Shown here piece by piece: positions 1 to 10,878 of a stretch of DNA of 64,000 nt (positions are counted from its first letter, which is position 1; every line of letters starts with the position of its first letter). The notes below the pieces were generated by a model. The model did not search any database. It was not told the origin of the DNA and saw only the letters and a list, made by a program, of their open reading frames with translations. Location of the stretch: assembly GCA_018398575.1 (NCBI GenBank), contig JAGTXZ010000011.1:186001-250000 (forward strand). The letters are read 5' to 3'. The DNA comes from Ampelomyces quisqualis (lineage: Eukaryota; Ascomycota; Dothideomycetes; Pleosporales; Phaeosphaeriaceae). Position numbers and translations under genes: made by a program.

Positions 1-89
1 TCACCACCCAGATATCCATCTACAGCCATAACAAAGCCTACATCGCGCCTCGTCCACCTCTCCCAGCGACCCATAGGTACACAACAACC

Positions 90-1109
90 ATGGGCGCTCA
101 AATCTCCCAAATGTTTCCCCCGCCTCCCACATTCACCGAATCCTCCCTCTCCTCCCTCCAAGGAAAAGTCTACATTGTAACTGGCGCCTCGGCAGGCGTG
201 GGCCGCGAACTCGCGCGCCTCTTGTACTCCCTGCACGCCACCGTGTACATCGCAGCACGCAACGCCGAAAAATCCAACACAGCCATATCGTGGATGAAAG
301 CCCGCCACCCCGAGTCGAGCGGAACGCTCGTATTTTTGAAACTCGACCTCAACGATCTCGAGGGCATCAAGCCGTCGGCAGAGGCGTTTTTGGCCAGAGA
401 AAAAAGGCTGGATGCGCTGTTTAATAATGCGGGGGTCATGGTGCCTCCACAGGGTAGTGTGACGAAACAAGGTCACGATTTGCAGCTTGGCACGAATTGT
501 CTGGCGCCTTTTCTCTTCACAAAGTTGCTTACGCCCGTGCTTGTCGAGACGGCGGAAAGGGCGGAAAGGGGGGCGGTAAGAGTCGTGTGGGTGAGTAGTT
601 CTGCAGCGCATTTGGCTGCGCCGAAGGGAGGGGTTGATTTGCTGAATTTGGGGTACGTCAAGGACGCGAGTGTCGGTGTGGAGACGAGGTATGGAGTGAG
701 CAAGGGTGGGAATGTGTTGCATGCGCTCGAGTATGCGAAGAGGTATGAGGGAAAAGGGATTGTTAGCGTCGTAAGCCTTCTCCCTCTCCGTTTCTCAAAA
801 TCGGCGAGGAATGACTATTGCTGATACATCATTACCCAGGCCCTCAATCCAGGTAACCTCGAATCAGAACTCCAGCGCCACATACACCCTGTTCTAAAGT
901 TCTTGTTGGGCTTCATGCTCTATCCGCCCGTCAACGGTGCTTACACGGAGCTTTTTGCGGGCTTGAGTCCCGAGGTAGCGACGGCAAAGAAGGGGACGTG
1001 GGTGGTGCCTTTTGGGCGGATAATGCCGTTGAGAAAAGATCTTGCGGATGGGGGGCATGGGAAGGAGTTTTGGGAGTGGTGTGAGAAGCAGGTGGAGAGG
1101 TATACTTAG
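90..1109 (+). CDS. Short-chain dehydrogenase/reductase (retinol dehydrogenase/WWOX-like)
   Basis: Two exons, 90-770 and 840-1109, joined by a 69-nt GTAAGC...CAG intron, encode 316 residues. The Rossmann dinucleotide motif TGASAGVG is at residues 31-38, NNAG at 112-115, Ser at about 170, and the catalytic YxxxK at Y201/K205, so all hallmark residues of a classical NAD(P)-dependent SDR are present. The intron falls between codons and restores the usual SVALNPGNL segment after the active site, which supports the splice. The length and the C-terminal lid region fit fungal retinol-dehydrogenase/WWOX-type oxidoreductases of unassigned substrate. The neighbours (hexokinase, unknown protein) give no pathway clue. 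The start ATG follows a CAACC context. Family assignment is firm; the substrate is unknown. Confidence 0.88.
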
Positions 1110-1239
1110 GGTTTGGAGGGGTGTGTAGAATACTTGTAAAATTGGGTTTATACAGAGCGACATCATAGTTCTGAACAAATTTATCCAGTTCATATTTCAA
1201 AAGATGACTCTCCCACATGCATGATGCAACGACGCCGTT

Positions 1240-2839
1240 TTATTTCGACTTGGGCACCATCTTGAGCAAAGAATCACAATCCCTGATTCCAGCAAGTTGA
1301 CCCTCCTTGACACGCTTGACAGTCAGCGCAGCAATGAGCGCAGCACCAACACCAGATCCGTCCTCAGCAGGTAGGACCTCGATGGGATCACCGCGGCCCT
1401 TTCCGTACTTGGACGGCCAGTCGAGAATCTCCTTTAGTGCCTGTGCTTGCCGGATCTTGAAGTGTGGATATCTGGTGAAGACGGAGCCATCAGCACCAAC
1501 GTGCACGCTCTCCCAATTTTTGTGCTTGCAGATAGCAGATACACCGCATGCGGACAAACGCGCTGCTCGGGTGCCGATGAGTTCGGCGAGACGGCGGATG
1601 AGCTCGAGCTCGGGCTTGTTGCAGTTGATGCCGAGCTTGGTCTGGAAAAGGTCCTCGGTATCTGTCAAGTTCTCGAAGCGATCTTCTTCAATGGCTGCGA
1701 GAAATCCAGCGTCTAGCGAGTATGGCTTGTTGAGTTTGCTGACATCCTGGCCTTCGAACACAGTGCATTCGTTACCTTTGTGCAAGTCGAGCAGAACGAG
1801 GCGGAAGATCTCGCCGAGGTACAGACCGGCAATCATCTTCTCAAAGGACTGCTGGCCAGGACGTGGGGACTCTTTGTCGATTATGACATCGTATTGAGTT
1901 CGCGGGAGGACTTGGTGTTCATTGTCGAATGCGCCCCATTCACAGTTGATAGCCATGGGAAGTTTTGGGTCCAGCTTGAGGTGTTCCAACTTGGGGATCG
2001 CGCCGCATTCCTCCATGTAAGCAGCATTACAGCCTGTTCCAAAGATGCAGCCGATCTTCATGTCGGTATCGGTGTATGCGGATGCAATCATGGTTCCAGT
2101 GGTATCATTAACCAGAGCAACCAGTTTGATGGGAACGTTTCGCTCATCCAGCGCCTTTGAGAACTGTGGCACAACGTCCTCGCCCTCAACACCCTTGATG
2201 TCGAAACCCTTGGTCCATCGCTGGAGAGTGCCGTGGTCGATAGCATCTTGCGATACAGGGTAAGAGAAAGTAAAGCCAAGTGGTAGGTGCTCGAGTTGCT
2301 CGTTCTCATGATGGTACTCGATGAATTGCTGCAAGCAGTCGGCAACATAACCCCAGAGTTCATCAGCTGTGCCAGTCTTGAGCTCTTCAGGCATGCGATA
2401 TTTCGATTGTATGATCTCGAACTCGCCCTTTTCTTCAGTCAAAGTGACCTCGCAGACTCGCAGATTTGTACCGCCCATGTCCAATGCGAGGTATTTGCCA
2501 GTTTCGTTGCCGTCCGGGAATGACATGCACCAGGTGGGTATCATGGGCTGCAATGGTCAGCACGGGAGATTGATCTTGCGGTAAGCGCAACCCACAATAC
2601 TGCCTCCTTCCTTGGTCAACCCTTTCTGCAGCTCTTTGACGAAGTGATCTGAAATTGCTTTGAGCTTATCCGAAGGAACCACGAATTGCTCCTCCAGTTT
2701 CTCGATCTGAGTCTTCAAGTCCGTGGGCATGTTCGCGAAGGACCCTGGCACAATTGTCAGATCAACCTTTTGCTTCATTTCGTGCAGATGTTGATGTCGT
2801 ACCCCTTCGGGAAGGTGCCTTCCTTGCGCCGAGCACCAT
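1240..2839 (-). CDS. hxkA: Hexokinase
   Basis: Three exons on the minus strand, 2839-2803, 2744-2596 and 2547-1240, encode 497 residues. The 37-nt first exon gives MVLGARKAPSRRG, which matches the conserved N-terminus of fungal hexokinases and is joined over a 58-nt intron containing a CTGAC branch site. The second intron is 48 nt. The phosphate-binding LALDMGGTN lies at residues 82-90. Further on are the sugar-binding GFTFSYPVS, the catalytic Asp in LVNDTTG, the second phosphate loop IFGTGCNAAY and the adenosine motif VHVGADGSV. It phosphorylates glucose/fructose in the cytosol at the entry to glycolysis. It is a hexokinase rather than a glucokinase by the N-terminus and MGGTNLRVCEV. All frames close exactly. 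A plain reading of the second exon would wrongly start at an internal ATG at 2778. Confidence 0.93.
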
Positions 2840-4515
2840 GGCTGTGGTATGCGTGTGTTTTGAAGTCTGCGACTTGACTTGACTGCTGTTGCTTATCGAC
2901 GCTTCAGCTGCGGTCCGCGATTATTAGTGTTCTTATACAACCAATGCTCGGTCAGTGACACTGTGATACGTTAGGTATTTGTGGGACCGAGGACACGTTC
3001 GAGAGTCACGCGCACCAACTGCTCGAGCCGGGGATATGCTTTGCCGGATACTGTGAGGGTTCTTTTGGATAACAGGCGGAACGCGGCTTACAATGGCTAT
3101 ATAATAACACCGACCCCGCGTTGAAGAATGCTAGCTAGCTGAACAATCTCTGGTTTGTTGAGTAAGCAGTCCAGCTTTGACTACTGTGATTGGGGCGGCG
3201 ATCTAAAAAACATCGAATGGAAGAGAACCTGAAGCAATTATTGAGGATGAACTCCTTCAGCGGGCGGCGGGCCCGGAAGATGTCAAAATCGAGGCCCCGC
3301 ATCCTACGCCACAGCTATCCATGCATCTCCGGCTGCACGCGCAATGACGCGCACCGACCAGGGGGTCAGCCGAGATCGGCTAGTCCTGCCGTGCCACGTG
3401 CATGGTCTCGCTTCCGCCCACGGGGTGCGCGCGTGTACCTGGCACTTTCCAACTTCACTACCTCTCATTCACTTAGAACATCGTCTGACTTGGCGTCAAA
3501 TCGTTCGACGGCCCTCTCACATATGCTTGATCCTGCTACGAGTTGACAGTGGCTGCTTGCCGCTTTGAGCAATGCGTGCAGTCGGGTCTGGCCCATCGTC
3601 CACCATTAGCGCAGGCTTTTGTCACGATATGCAATGCAGAGCTCACTACTCGAGACGCAGGAGGTAGGATGCTCGCTCTTCGCGCTCATGCCAAAAAAAC
3701 AGCTGGCTCTATTTCCGTGGAATATATGTCATGTCTCATCCACATGCGACAGCTCACATGCAATCACGTCCTGAGCCATGACTTCTATCAGGCGGAGTGT
3801 AAGCTGAGCACCCGGATACACGATACAGTAGTTCAAGCAGTTTCCAACAGCTCTCTAGGTCACTTGACACAACGTTTCAGATTCGTACATGTTTCCGAGG
3901 ATCGGCCTTGTAGCTCCTGCCTGCTTTGCGCACAAGGCTGTATGACCCTCCGAGCATCCAACAACTGCAGTTCTTTGGCCTCTCTTCGGACGAACACTCA
4001 CTCCAACTCCAACCGAGTGCATTCTTTTCGCTACTTCCCTGCATCTTGCTTGTCGCATGATCTGATCACTGTTGATATTCCTTCACCTTGAACATTTCGA
4101 ACACGTCGGAGTACTTGAACGCCAATTCCGCATTGGGACAGCTGCAACTCGAGGTGAAGCCCGTTTGCTTTGCCTCAGCAACCGTGACGCCAAGCACGTC
4201 AACTCGCGGTCACCTCGTTTGTATGTTTATGGTTGTTTTCAACTGCCCATGGTGCTCTCGATCTCTTCCCCCATCCACCACAAACCAGTTCAACCTCGTC
4301 GGCAGCAACAGCATCGGACGCCTTTTGATTTGCTTTACAGTCTTTTGAGTGTTCTAATCTGACCAATCCTCCAGAAGCAAGCATTTTTGCCTTTCGACAA
4401 GCTACAGTCTGAATCAAAGTAAGTGTTTTGCGTCTTCTGTTCCCAAAATTGGCACCGTAGCTCACAGCGCCTCAGATCACCGAAGACTCATTCAATTACC
4501 ACACCTTCTCTCATC
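2840..4515. other. Intergenic region between divergent hexokinase and unknown gene
   Basis: About 1.7 kb without a convincing gene. A TATA-like ctatataataac lies near 3096-3107, about 260 nt upstream of the hexokinase start and usable on the minus strand. Open frames here (for example 3543-4091) lack conserved motifs and plausible codon use. The right part is probably the promoter and leader of the gene starting at 4516. Confidence 0.5.
4419..4475 (+). other. Probable 5'-UTR intron of the gene at 4516
   Basis: A strong donor GTAAGT at 4419 and an acceptor CTCAG ending at 4475 bound 57 nt just upstream of the chosen ATG. An open frame does run through from 4423, but reading it as coding would add a compositionally different 31-residue segment. 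I therefore favour a leader intron. Transcript data would settle this. Confidence 0.4.
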
Positions 4516-5586
4516 ATGTCGTCAGCATTCGAGAAGAAGAACATCCCCGTTGGTCGCGGTCGTGGCTACTCGTTGCTGAGTGCACTCAGGGAATTCGGTC
4601 AAGAGCAGGAGATGAGTGGCGGCACTGAGTCGGGGCGCGCTCAGACCGGCATTCCTATTGCACGCGCACAGGATGAGATGAGCCAGAACGTCGAAGAGCC
4701 CCCCGAAGATTTTCCTACGCAGCGTCCCAGCCTTGCCGGTGTCCCCGCCCTGACCATGGCTCTCCCGGCAGCCAGCAGCTCTACTCACGATGATGCTCTT
4801 CCCCCCACTCTCTCGACGGCGGACTTTGGCTACAGTGACACACCAGAGCCTATCCCTATCTCACCATTCTCTGCTACTCCATTCGGCGGTCTCCCGTTTC
4901 AAGGCACCCGTACTCACCCACGCAATGATTTCGGAGACGACATCGCTGGCACGTCTGCTCAAGATGGAGATTTTCTGCGAAACTGGTGCACAGGTATGCC
5001 ACCAAAGAGATCCTTCCTCACTTCCGGCAACAACCCCTCTCCTCGGCTACCATTCACTCGCCGCTCAACGCTCGCGGACAAACCTGAGCTAGACGTCATC
5101 CTCGCCGCTACCAAGCAGGACTACCAAGGCCAGCAGTACCTTCCGCTCACCACCCACACGATTCATAGCTTGTCGCCATACTGGAAGGGCGAGAAGCCCA
5201 TCGCCGACACCACCATCTTCCAGCGCATCATGATCGGCCAAGAAGTCAACGGCGTCCACGCCGACCACGTCATCGCCGCGCTCGAGCGCATCGGTGGGCA
5301 CTGCCACCACCTCCTCGTCTTCTCCTCCGTTCAGACGTCAGATCTGGGCGGCGTCTTCAACCGCGAAGCCGGCAACGTCGAGCCTGGCAACGACTGGGTG
5401 TCCATCCTCAAGTGCTTCCCGCACTTGAAGCACCTTGTATTCGTGTGCCAGGTCGATGAGCCGGTGGAGTTGAGCCGAGGCACCCTCGGTGCTCTCCACG
5501 CCGCTGTCGCCTCCCGGCAGGTGCCCAAGCTCCTCGAGAGCTTCAAGTACGAGGGCCCGGTGGCACTCCTCGCCAACGTGGCCTAA
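4516..5586 (+). CDS. Hypothetical protein with disordered N-terminus
   Basis: A single exon encodes 356 residues, starting at the ATG in tcATGtcgtc after a likely leader intron. The N-terminal half is rich in Pro, Ser, Thr and Gly, with an early GRGRGYS, and looks disordered. The C-terminal third (from about ELDVILAATKQDY) is compact and mixed, with a leucine/valine pattern (HHLLVFSSV, FPHLKHLVFVCQV) suggesting alpha/beta or repeat-like folding. It has no signal peptide, membrane segment or known catalytic motif. GC-rich third positions in the second half support real coding. I do not recognise the family and propose no function. The neighbours are a divergent hexokinase and a downstream Ayg1-like hydrolase. 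Confidence 0.7.
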   Translation: MSSAFEKKNIPVGRGRGYSLLSALREFGQEQEMSGGTESGRAQTGIPIARAQDEMSQNVEEPPEDFPTQRPSLAGVPALTMALPAASSSTHDDALPPTLSTADFGYSDTPEPIPISPFSATPFGGLPFQGTRTHPRNDFGDDIAGTSAQDGDFLRNWCTGMPPKRSFLTSGNNPSPRLPFTRRSTLADKPELDVILAATKQDYQGQQYLPLTTHTIHSLSPYWKGEKPIADTTIFQRIMIGQEVNGVHADHVIAALERIGGHCHHLLVFSSVQTSDLGGVFNREAGNVEPGNDWVSILKCFPHLKHLVFVCQVDEPVELSRGTLGALHAAVASRQVPKLLESFKYEGPVALLANVA

Positions 5587-6362
5587 GCGTTGGTGGAGGC
5601 TGTTGCCTACATCACCCTCCAGGAACCTCCAGGGGCAGGCGACGTGGAGTTGCAGGCGCCATGATTGTTTATGTTTTTTGCTTGGTGTTTGGGAAGGTGG
5701 CGTGAGGCCATCACAATGTATCATAGCACAATGAATTTAAGCAGTATCATACCCTGCATGGGCCGCGCATAGCCCCGGAATGCGACTGTTTCATACTCTC
5801 GACCTGTATTTTTGTGCCATGTATGCTTCAGTCTATACTTACTACTTGTGACTATCATCAGGTACTGTATTCTCCAGGCCATACTAACAGCTCGAGGCTG
5901 CAATGCAAAGCTTGTGCTGGAGTAATCGACAAGCTGCGCATGGGCGTGATGAACGTATGTAAGTATCACAATCACACAACACAAACAATAGTGTAGTCCG
6001 TAAACCTCTTGGGAAACTCCAGGATTACCCATCGCTTTGAACACTTTTGTTCAGAAATAGAGTTGGATACAGGTCAGTGGTGTTGCAGATGGATATTTCG
6101 CGATCCGGCTCCCCACTTATCCTCTGACCGAACACCGCGTCAGCAGTCTCACCGGCAAGACATCATTATTTGTAGACTGCAGTATATATATTCTGAGCAG
6201 ACTTCTTTATCTTATTGTGGATCTGATTTGTTGATTACCATCAGATTTTAGCTTTTTTGTTGGTTTCGTCATCACACGTCACATTCAAAATCGACTTCAG
6301 TACCAACACATCAACACTTACCTAAACACACACAAAAAATAGTCTGCAGCAATACAGCAACT
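5587..6362. promoter_or_regulatory. Intergenic/promoter of the Ayg1-like gene, TATA-like box
   Basis: No gene is seen in this 776-nt stretch. A TATA-like tatatata lies at 6183-6190, about 175 nt upstream of the ATG at 6363. The last 100 nt are rich in CA and CAACA, as is usual for fungal leaders. Confidence 0.45.
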
Positions 6363-7616
6363 ATGGCTGCTCCAGGAGGCAAATTCTTTATCCAGGACAA
6401 ACTCTCCACATCTGCCCCACACCACGAATCATTTGCACAACTCTGGGCAACAAAATGGTCTAAACCAGCCTCCATGGGCGTCTACCCCTTCATGTTTGCC
6501 ACCTCCTCAGACTTCGAACCCATTGTTGAAGAACTCAGCGCCAAGGGGTTCAAAGAGCCGTATGACTGGGACGAATATGCATCCATCTACTTCCCCTACG
6601 CCGCGGCATTAGCGAAAACGGCTGAAGAAGCAGAGCAAAAAGGCGAGAAGGAGAAAGCAAGCGAGTACTTTTTAAGAGCGAGTGCAGTATACAGGATAAG
6701 CAGATTTCCCGCGCCGAGGAGCCACGTCCAGAAGGAAGCGTGGAAATTGGGCAAGGAAGTGTGTTTAAAAGGGTTATCGCTGCAAGCGCACCCCGTGCGA
6801 GAAATCCTCGTGCCGCATGAATACCGCAAAGACAACGAAGGCGCGGTCATACCTGTATACCACCTCGTCCCTGAGTCCTCCAAGCCAGTGCCCACCGTTG
6901 TCATATTCACCGGCCTCGACGGGTACCGCACCGAACTAGCCGTGTGGATGGAAGGCTGGCGCCAGGTTGGCGTCGCCACAATCGTCCTTGAAATTCCCGG
7001 CACAGGCGATTGTCCAGCGAACCCTTCCGATCCTCAGTCACCAGACAGACTCTACTCGAGTCTGTTCGATTGGATCGACACGCAGTCCGCGCTGGACAAC
7101 ACAAAGACGGCGATATGGGCTTTCAGCACAGGCGGATTTTATGCAATTCGCGTTGCGCACACGCATAGAGAGAGGTTGGCTGGTGTGGTTGCGCTGGGCG
7201 GTGGATGTCACCACATGTTTGACAAGGAGTGGCTGGACAGCGTGAATCATTTGGAGTATCCGTTCGATTTGGCGGATACGCTGGCGTATAAATTCGGCTA
7301 CGGGTCCGACCTTGAAGCATTCAAGCACGAGGGCGCGGAGAAGTTCAGCTTGTTGAAAGATGGGACGTTGGACCGGCCTGAGTGCGCGAGATTGTTGTTG
7401 GTGAATGGCACGGAGGATGAGATTTTTCCGATCGATGATTATTATTTGGCGTTGCAGCATGGAGCGCCGAAGGAGGCGCGGTTCGTGAAAGACACGAAGC
7501 ATATGGGGGAGCCGATGAGTTTCTTTATTATCTTGAGGTGGTTGTATAAGTTGTTTGATATTGAGGCGGATCCGGTGGCGCAGATGCAGACGCTACCCTT
7601 TACGGCTAAGTACTGA
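6363..7616 (+). CDS. Ayg1-like alpha/beta hydrolase (FrsA/DUF1100-type esterase)
   Basis: A single exon encodes 417 residues. It has an N-terminal helical cap (about 1-150) followed by an alpha/beta hydrolase core. The nucleophile elbow AFSTGGFYA has Ser255; NGTEDEIFP has Asp352; DTKHMGEP has His380. VEIPGTGDCPA-like and YKFGYGS segments and the overall length match Aspergillus Ayg1, whose triad, as I remember it, sits at nearly the same positions. Ayg1 shortens a heptaketide naphthopyrone on the way to DHN melanin by hydrolytic C-C cleavage. Here no melanin polyketide synthase or reductase is nearby, so the substrate is open. Other fungal FrsA-like hydrolases act on unrelated polyketides or esters. 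No signal peptide is seen, so it is probably cytosolic. Confidence 0.85.
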   Translation: MAAPGGKFFIQDKLSTSAPHHESFAQLWATKWSKPASMGVYPFMFATSSDFEPIVEELSAKGFKEPYDWDEYASIYFPYAAALAKTAEEAEQKGEKEKASEYFLRASAVYRISRFPAPRSHVQKEAWKLGKEVCLKGLSLQAHPVREILVPHEYRKDNEGAVIPVYHLVPESSKPVPTVVIFTGLDGYRTELAVWMEGWRQVGVATIVLEIPGTGDCPANPSDPQSPDRLYSSLFDWIDTQSALDNTKTAIWAFSTGGFYAIRVAHTHRERLAGVVALGGGCHHMFDKEWLDSVNHLEYPFDLADTLAYKFGYGSDLEAFKHEGAEKFSLLKDGTLDRPECARLLLVNGTEDEIFPIDDYYLALQHGAPKEARFVKDTKHMGEPMSFFIILRWLYKLFDIEADPVAQMQTLPFTAKY

Positions 7617-7866
7617 TGATGGTACAAGTCCTGTTGGTGGACCTTGGAGGATACATGTTCATATTTTGTAGAATTTCTAATTTGTTAATAATGGATCCTG
7701 AAGATACTTGCGTACTCGAAAGATCAAAACTTAAAATATCTTGCTTACAGCTTTGCTGGACCTACAGTGACGCCTTGACTAATGCATGCTAAGTACACAG
7801 CGATACCGGGAGAATACATACATGTAATTGTCACCTCCCTGTCGGAACTTCCTTCTCTGACATGTG

Positions 7867-9923
7867 CTACTTACCAGAGATGCCCTCTTCCGACTTAGGC
7901 TCAACATCAACCACTTCTGCGGCAAGCCTGACCCTGGAGTCTACATCCTTCATAAATGGGAACGTCAGAACTTCCTTGATGTTGCTGCTGCCAGAAATGA
8001 ACATCACGATACGATCGATACCCATGCCCCAGCCACCTGTAGGCGGCAGGCCATACTCAAGGCTCTGGCAGAAAGTCTCATCGATGAGCTGAGCTTCATC
8101 ATCACCTTGATCCTTCTGGTTCGCTTGCTCCTCCTAAAGAGTGTTAGCACGTAATTTTGACAACTGATAGTGTGAATTGGAGAATACATACGAAGCGGAG
8201 GCGCTGGTCGAACGGATCGTTCAACTCCGTGTAGGCGTTGCAGATCTCCTTCTTGCAGACAAAGGCTTCGAAACGCTCGCATAGACCAGGGATATCACGG
8301 TGGTACTTGGCGAGTGGCGACATGACTTCCGGATGCCCGACGATGAAAGTGGGGCTGATGGCGGTCTCCTCGATGAACTCGCCAACGAGCTTATCAATCA
8401 TCCTCGCGTTGGTGCGAGGCTCTGAGCAGTCGACGTTGACCTTCTTGAGCACACGCTTGAGGAATTCGTTAGTCTCCTTGGTGTGTAGCTCATTTGCTGG
8501 TGGGAACTGCTCGCCCGTGGCCTCTTCGAGAGCAGGAATCATCTCGACCTTGCGCCATGGTCGTGCCCAGTTGACCTTGTACTCTTCGCCGGTATGTGTG
8601 GTGTAGACGGTCTCGTAGCTGCCAGTGACTTCCTTGACCATCTCACTGACCATCTCCTCGGTCATGTCCTGTGGAAGCAGGAGGTCAGTGCATGTGCGAT
8701 CTGCAATTTGTGAGGGGACAACCTTACCATAACATCCTTGTAATCAGCATATGCCATGTAAAATTCGCAGGTAGTGAACTCGGGGTTGTGCGTCAGATCG
8801 ATTCCTTCGTTCCGGAATTGGCGACCCATCTCGTATACCCTCTCTAGGCCACCTACGACCAGCTGCTTGAGGTACAGCTCTGGCGCAATCCGCATATACA
8901 GCTCCATGTCCAGCTCGTTGTGGTAAGTCTTGAAAGGCTTGGCTGTGGCACCTCCGGCGATCTTGTTCATCATGGGGGTTTGGACCTCCAAGAAATCGCG
9001 GTCGTCGAGGTACTTGCGGACGTACTTCACAATCTTGGAACGAGTGATGAAGGTCTTGCGAGTCGAGTCATTCATGATCAGATCGAGATGGCGATTTCGG
9101 TGACGCTGTTCTTGGTCCTTATACCCGCTATATGGTGTTAGCAATCTCCACAGTGCATCGTTTAATCACATACAAGTGCTCCGTGGGCAGCATTCGCAAG
9201 CACGGCGTGAGGAGGACAACTTCACGCGCGAAGATGCTGAGCTCGCCCTCGCCACCCTTCTTAGGGCTTGTGCGGCCTGGGAAGCCAATGACACCAATGA
9301 TGTCTCCGCGCTGAATGTTCTCGTGCTGCTTCTCAAAAGGAGTGTCGGCCTTGGATTCCTGCAACTGGCACATGACCTGGATTGTGGTGCCTTCTGCCTT
9401 ACCTGTCATTTATTAGCTACTATCATCATCTACATCGTATGTGCCCGCCTACAAACATAGAAGTGCAGTGAACTTGAAGCAGAGCGTTGAGTCATGACAC
9501 GGAGGCCCATGCGAATCTCCTTGCCAGGCTCTGTCTCGCCCTTGGTGAGATGCGCGAAGTCGCGTACATAGTCGGGGAGTTTGTAGTTGACGTGGAACTT
9601 GTGCGGGTACGGGTTGGGCTGCTTGGAGGCTCGCAGCGCGTTGATCCTGTTGGAGCGGATCTCGAAATATTGCTGCAACATGTCAGACAACACGCGACGG
9701 CGGCGTAGAACGCGCATACGTTCGGATTCAACTCTTCGACATCATCCTTCTTGCCCTCCTTCTTGGGCCGTGTGGGCAATGTAGCCTCCTTCTCCTTCTT
9801 CTTCTCGTCCTTCTCGCGCTGCTTCTGGCGCCTCTTCAGTTCGCTCTTGGAGATCTTCTCGCCAGTCACGGGATCGGTGTGCGTCTTGTCAGAGCTTTCA
9901 GCGGCGGGCTGATGGTCGGCCAT
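7867..9923 (-). CDS. KRS1: Lysyl-tRNA synthetase, cytosolic (class II)
   Basis: Six exons on the minus strand, 9923-9720, 9672-9453, 9402-9174, 9127-8728, 8668-8192 and 8133-7867, encode 598 residues. Introns are 47, 50, 46, 59 and 58 nt and all frames close. A lysine-rich N-terminal tRNA-binding extension (KRRQKQREKDEKKKEKE) is followed by the OB-fold anticodon domain starting QYFEIRSNR. The class II core has motif 2-type FRNEGIDLTHNPEFT and motif 3 GWGMGIDRIVMF. The product charges tRNA-Lys for cytosolic translation. The last exon ends in SEEGISGK with the stop inside a perfect donor-like GTAAGT. An alternative ending uses a 96-nt intron (7874-7779) to read VKASL and then stop. The start is at MADHQPAAE. 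Confidence 0.93.
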
Positions 9924-10878
9924 GTTTGCGGTCGGTGTTACTGCTCGTGTCGTGGGCGCAATGGACAAATTATGGGCGATGGTGGGGCTAACTTTTGCTT
10001 GCAACACCCCGCCGGCCCGGATTATCGTTTTTCCCCGCATCAACAAGTCTGGCCGCTACGGGCCCAACGGCGACTCAGTCGTTATTGCAAGCAACAAGCC
10101 TGTGCGAATGGATTTTTCTAGAAGAAACCGTTGGGCCCGAGTAACATATCAAAAGCCAACATATTCGTCGTTGAGTCGCCCAGGGCTCAGTTGACCAATC
10201 ACGAACTACCACAGCGCCTGGTGAAGGCATGCGACCGATTCGCTGAAATGTTTCATTCCCCCTAACGAACTTCGCATTGTCCAATTAACCCTTCCAAGAA
10301 CTTACACGTCTCAGGACATAGGTTACGTACCTCAGATATCACATCCAGCATGCACTAGTCGTAGCACATGACGAAGGATCATTCCAAGGTGGCCCCCAAT
10401 GTTGTTTAATTGATTGTCGCCACTACGTTGTCTCGCTTTTCGTAGAGCAGCTGCTCGAACAGTTTCTATTTACTCCTTCATTTCTCAACTCTCACTCGTC
10501 TCATCACCATCAATTCACTCACATCAGTAGCATCTCCATTTCTTCTAACCGCAATCCACGAAATCCACAAGTCCCTCTCCGCTGCGTTCCATGCGAGCCG
10601 CCTGTCTGATACTCCGCCAGTAGCACCCAAGCTACCACCATGCCTCAAGGCACCCAATGCAGTCCTCCCTGCCTGGCCAAGTGTTTTAAAATACGCGGGT
10701 ACTACCCGAGATAGAACGCCATAGTGAGTCAAGGTATTTCTTTGCTCGATATCGTGTGGCAAGTATCGTGAACCGCATAATGCGACGGTTCATATAGTTC
10801 GTCGCATATCCCCCCGGTTCCTCAATTACCCATTGAAGCTCCCTCGCTCGGTCGAATTTGCCATTAAGATTAGACATC
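9924..10878. other. Intergenic region between divergent KRS1 and membrane-protein gene
   Basis: About 950 nt without a supported gene. It carries an 87-bp MITE-like element (10057-10143) within the presumed promoter area. The rest has only short frames with no family features. Confidence 0.5.
10057..10143. mobile_element. MITE-like element, copy 1
   Basis: The ends form an inverted repeat: gggcccaacgg at the left and ccgttgggccc at the right, with outer tac/gagta. The interior contains a 20-mer (10081-10100, gttattgcaagcaacaagcc) that recurs exactly at 40152-40171. The right end (10110-10143) resembles the 33-nt modules at 40191-40256 and 40482-40514. It is non-autonomous with no coding capacity. 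No clear target duplication could be assigned by eye. Confidence 0.55.

Noticed and set aside
1307..2584. Several plus-strand open frames opposite hexokinase
   Set aside because: They are antisense shadows of a well-conserved hexokinase; no motif or splice logic supports them.
3543..4091. 182-codon plus-strand frame upstream of the unknown gene
   Set aside because: Low-quality codon use, cysteine/histidine scatter without pattern, and it lies where the promoter is expected.
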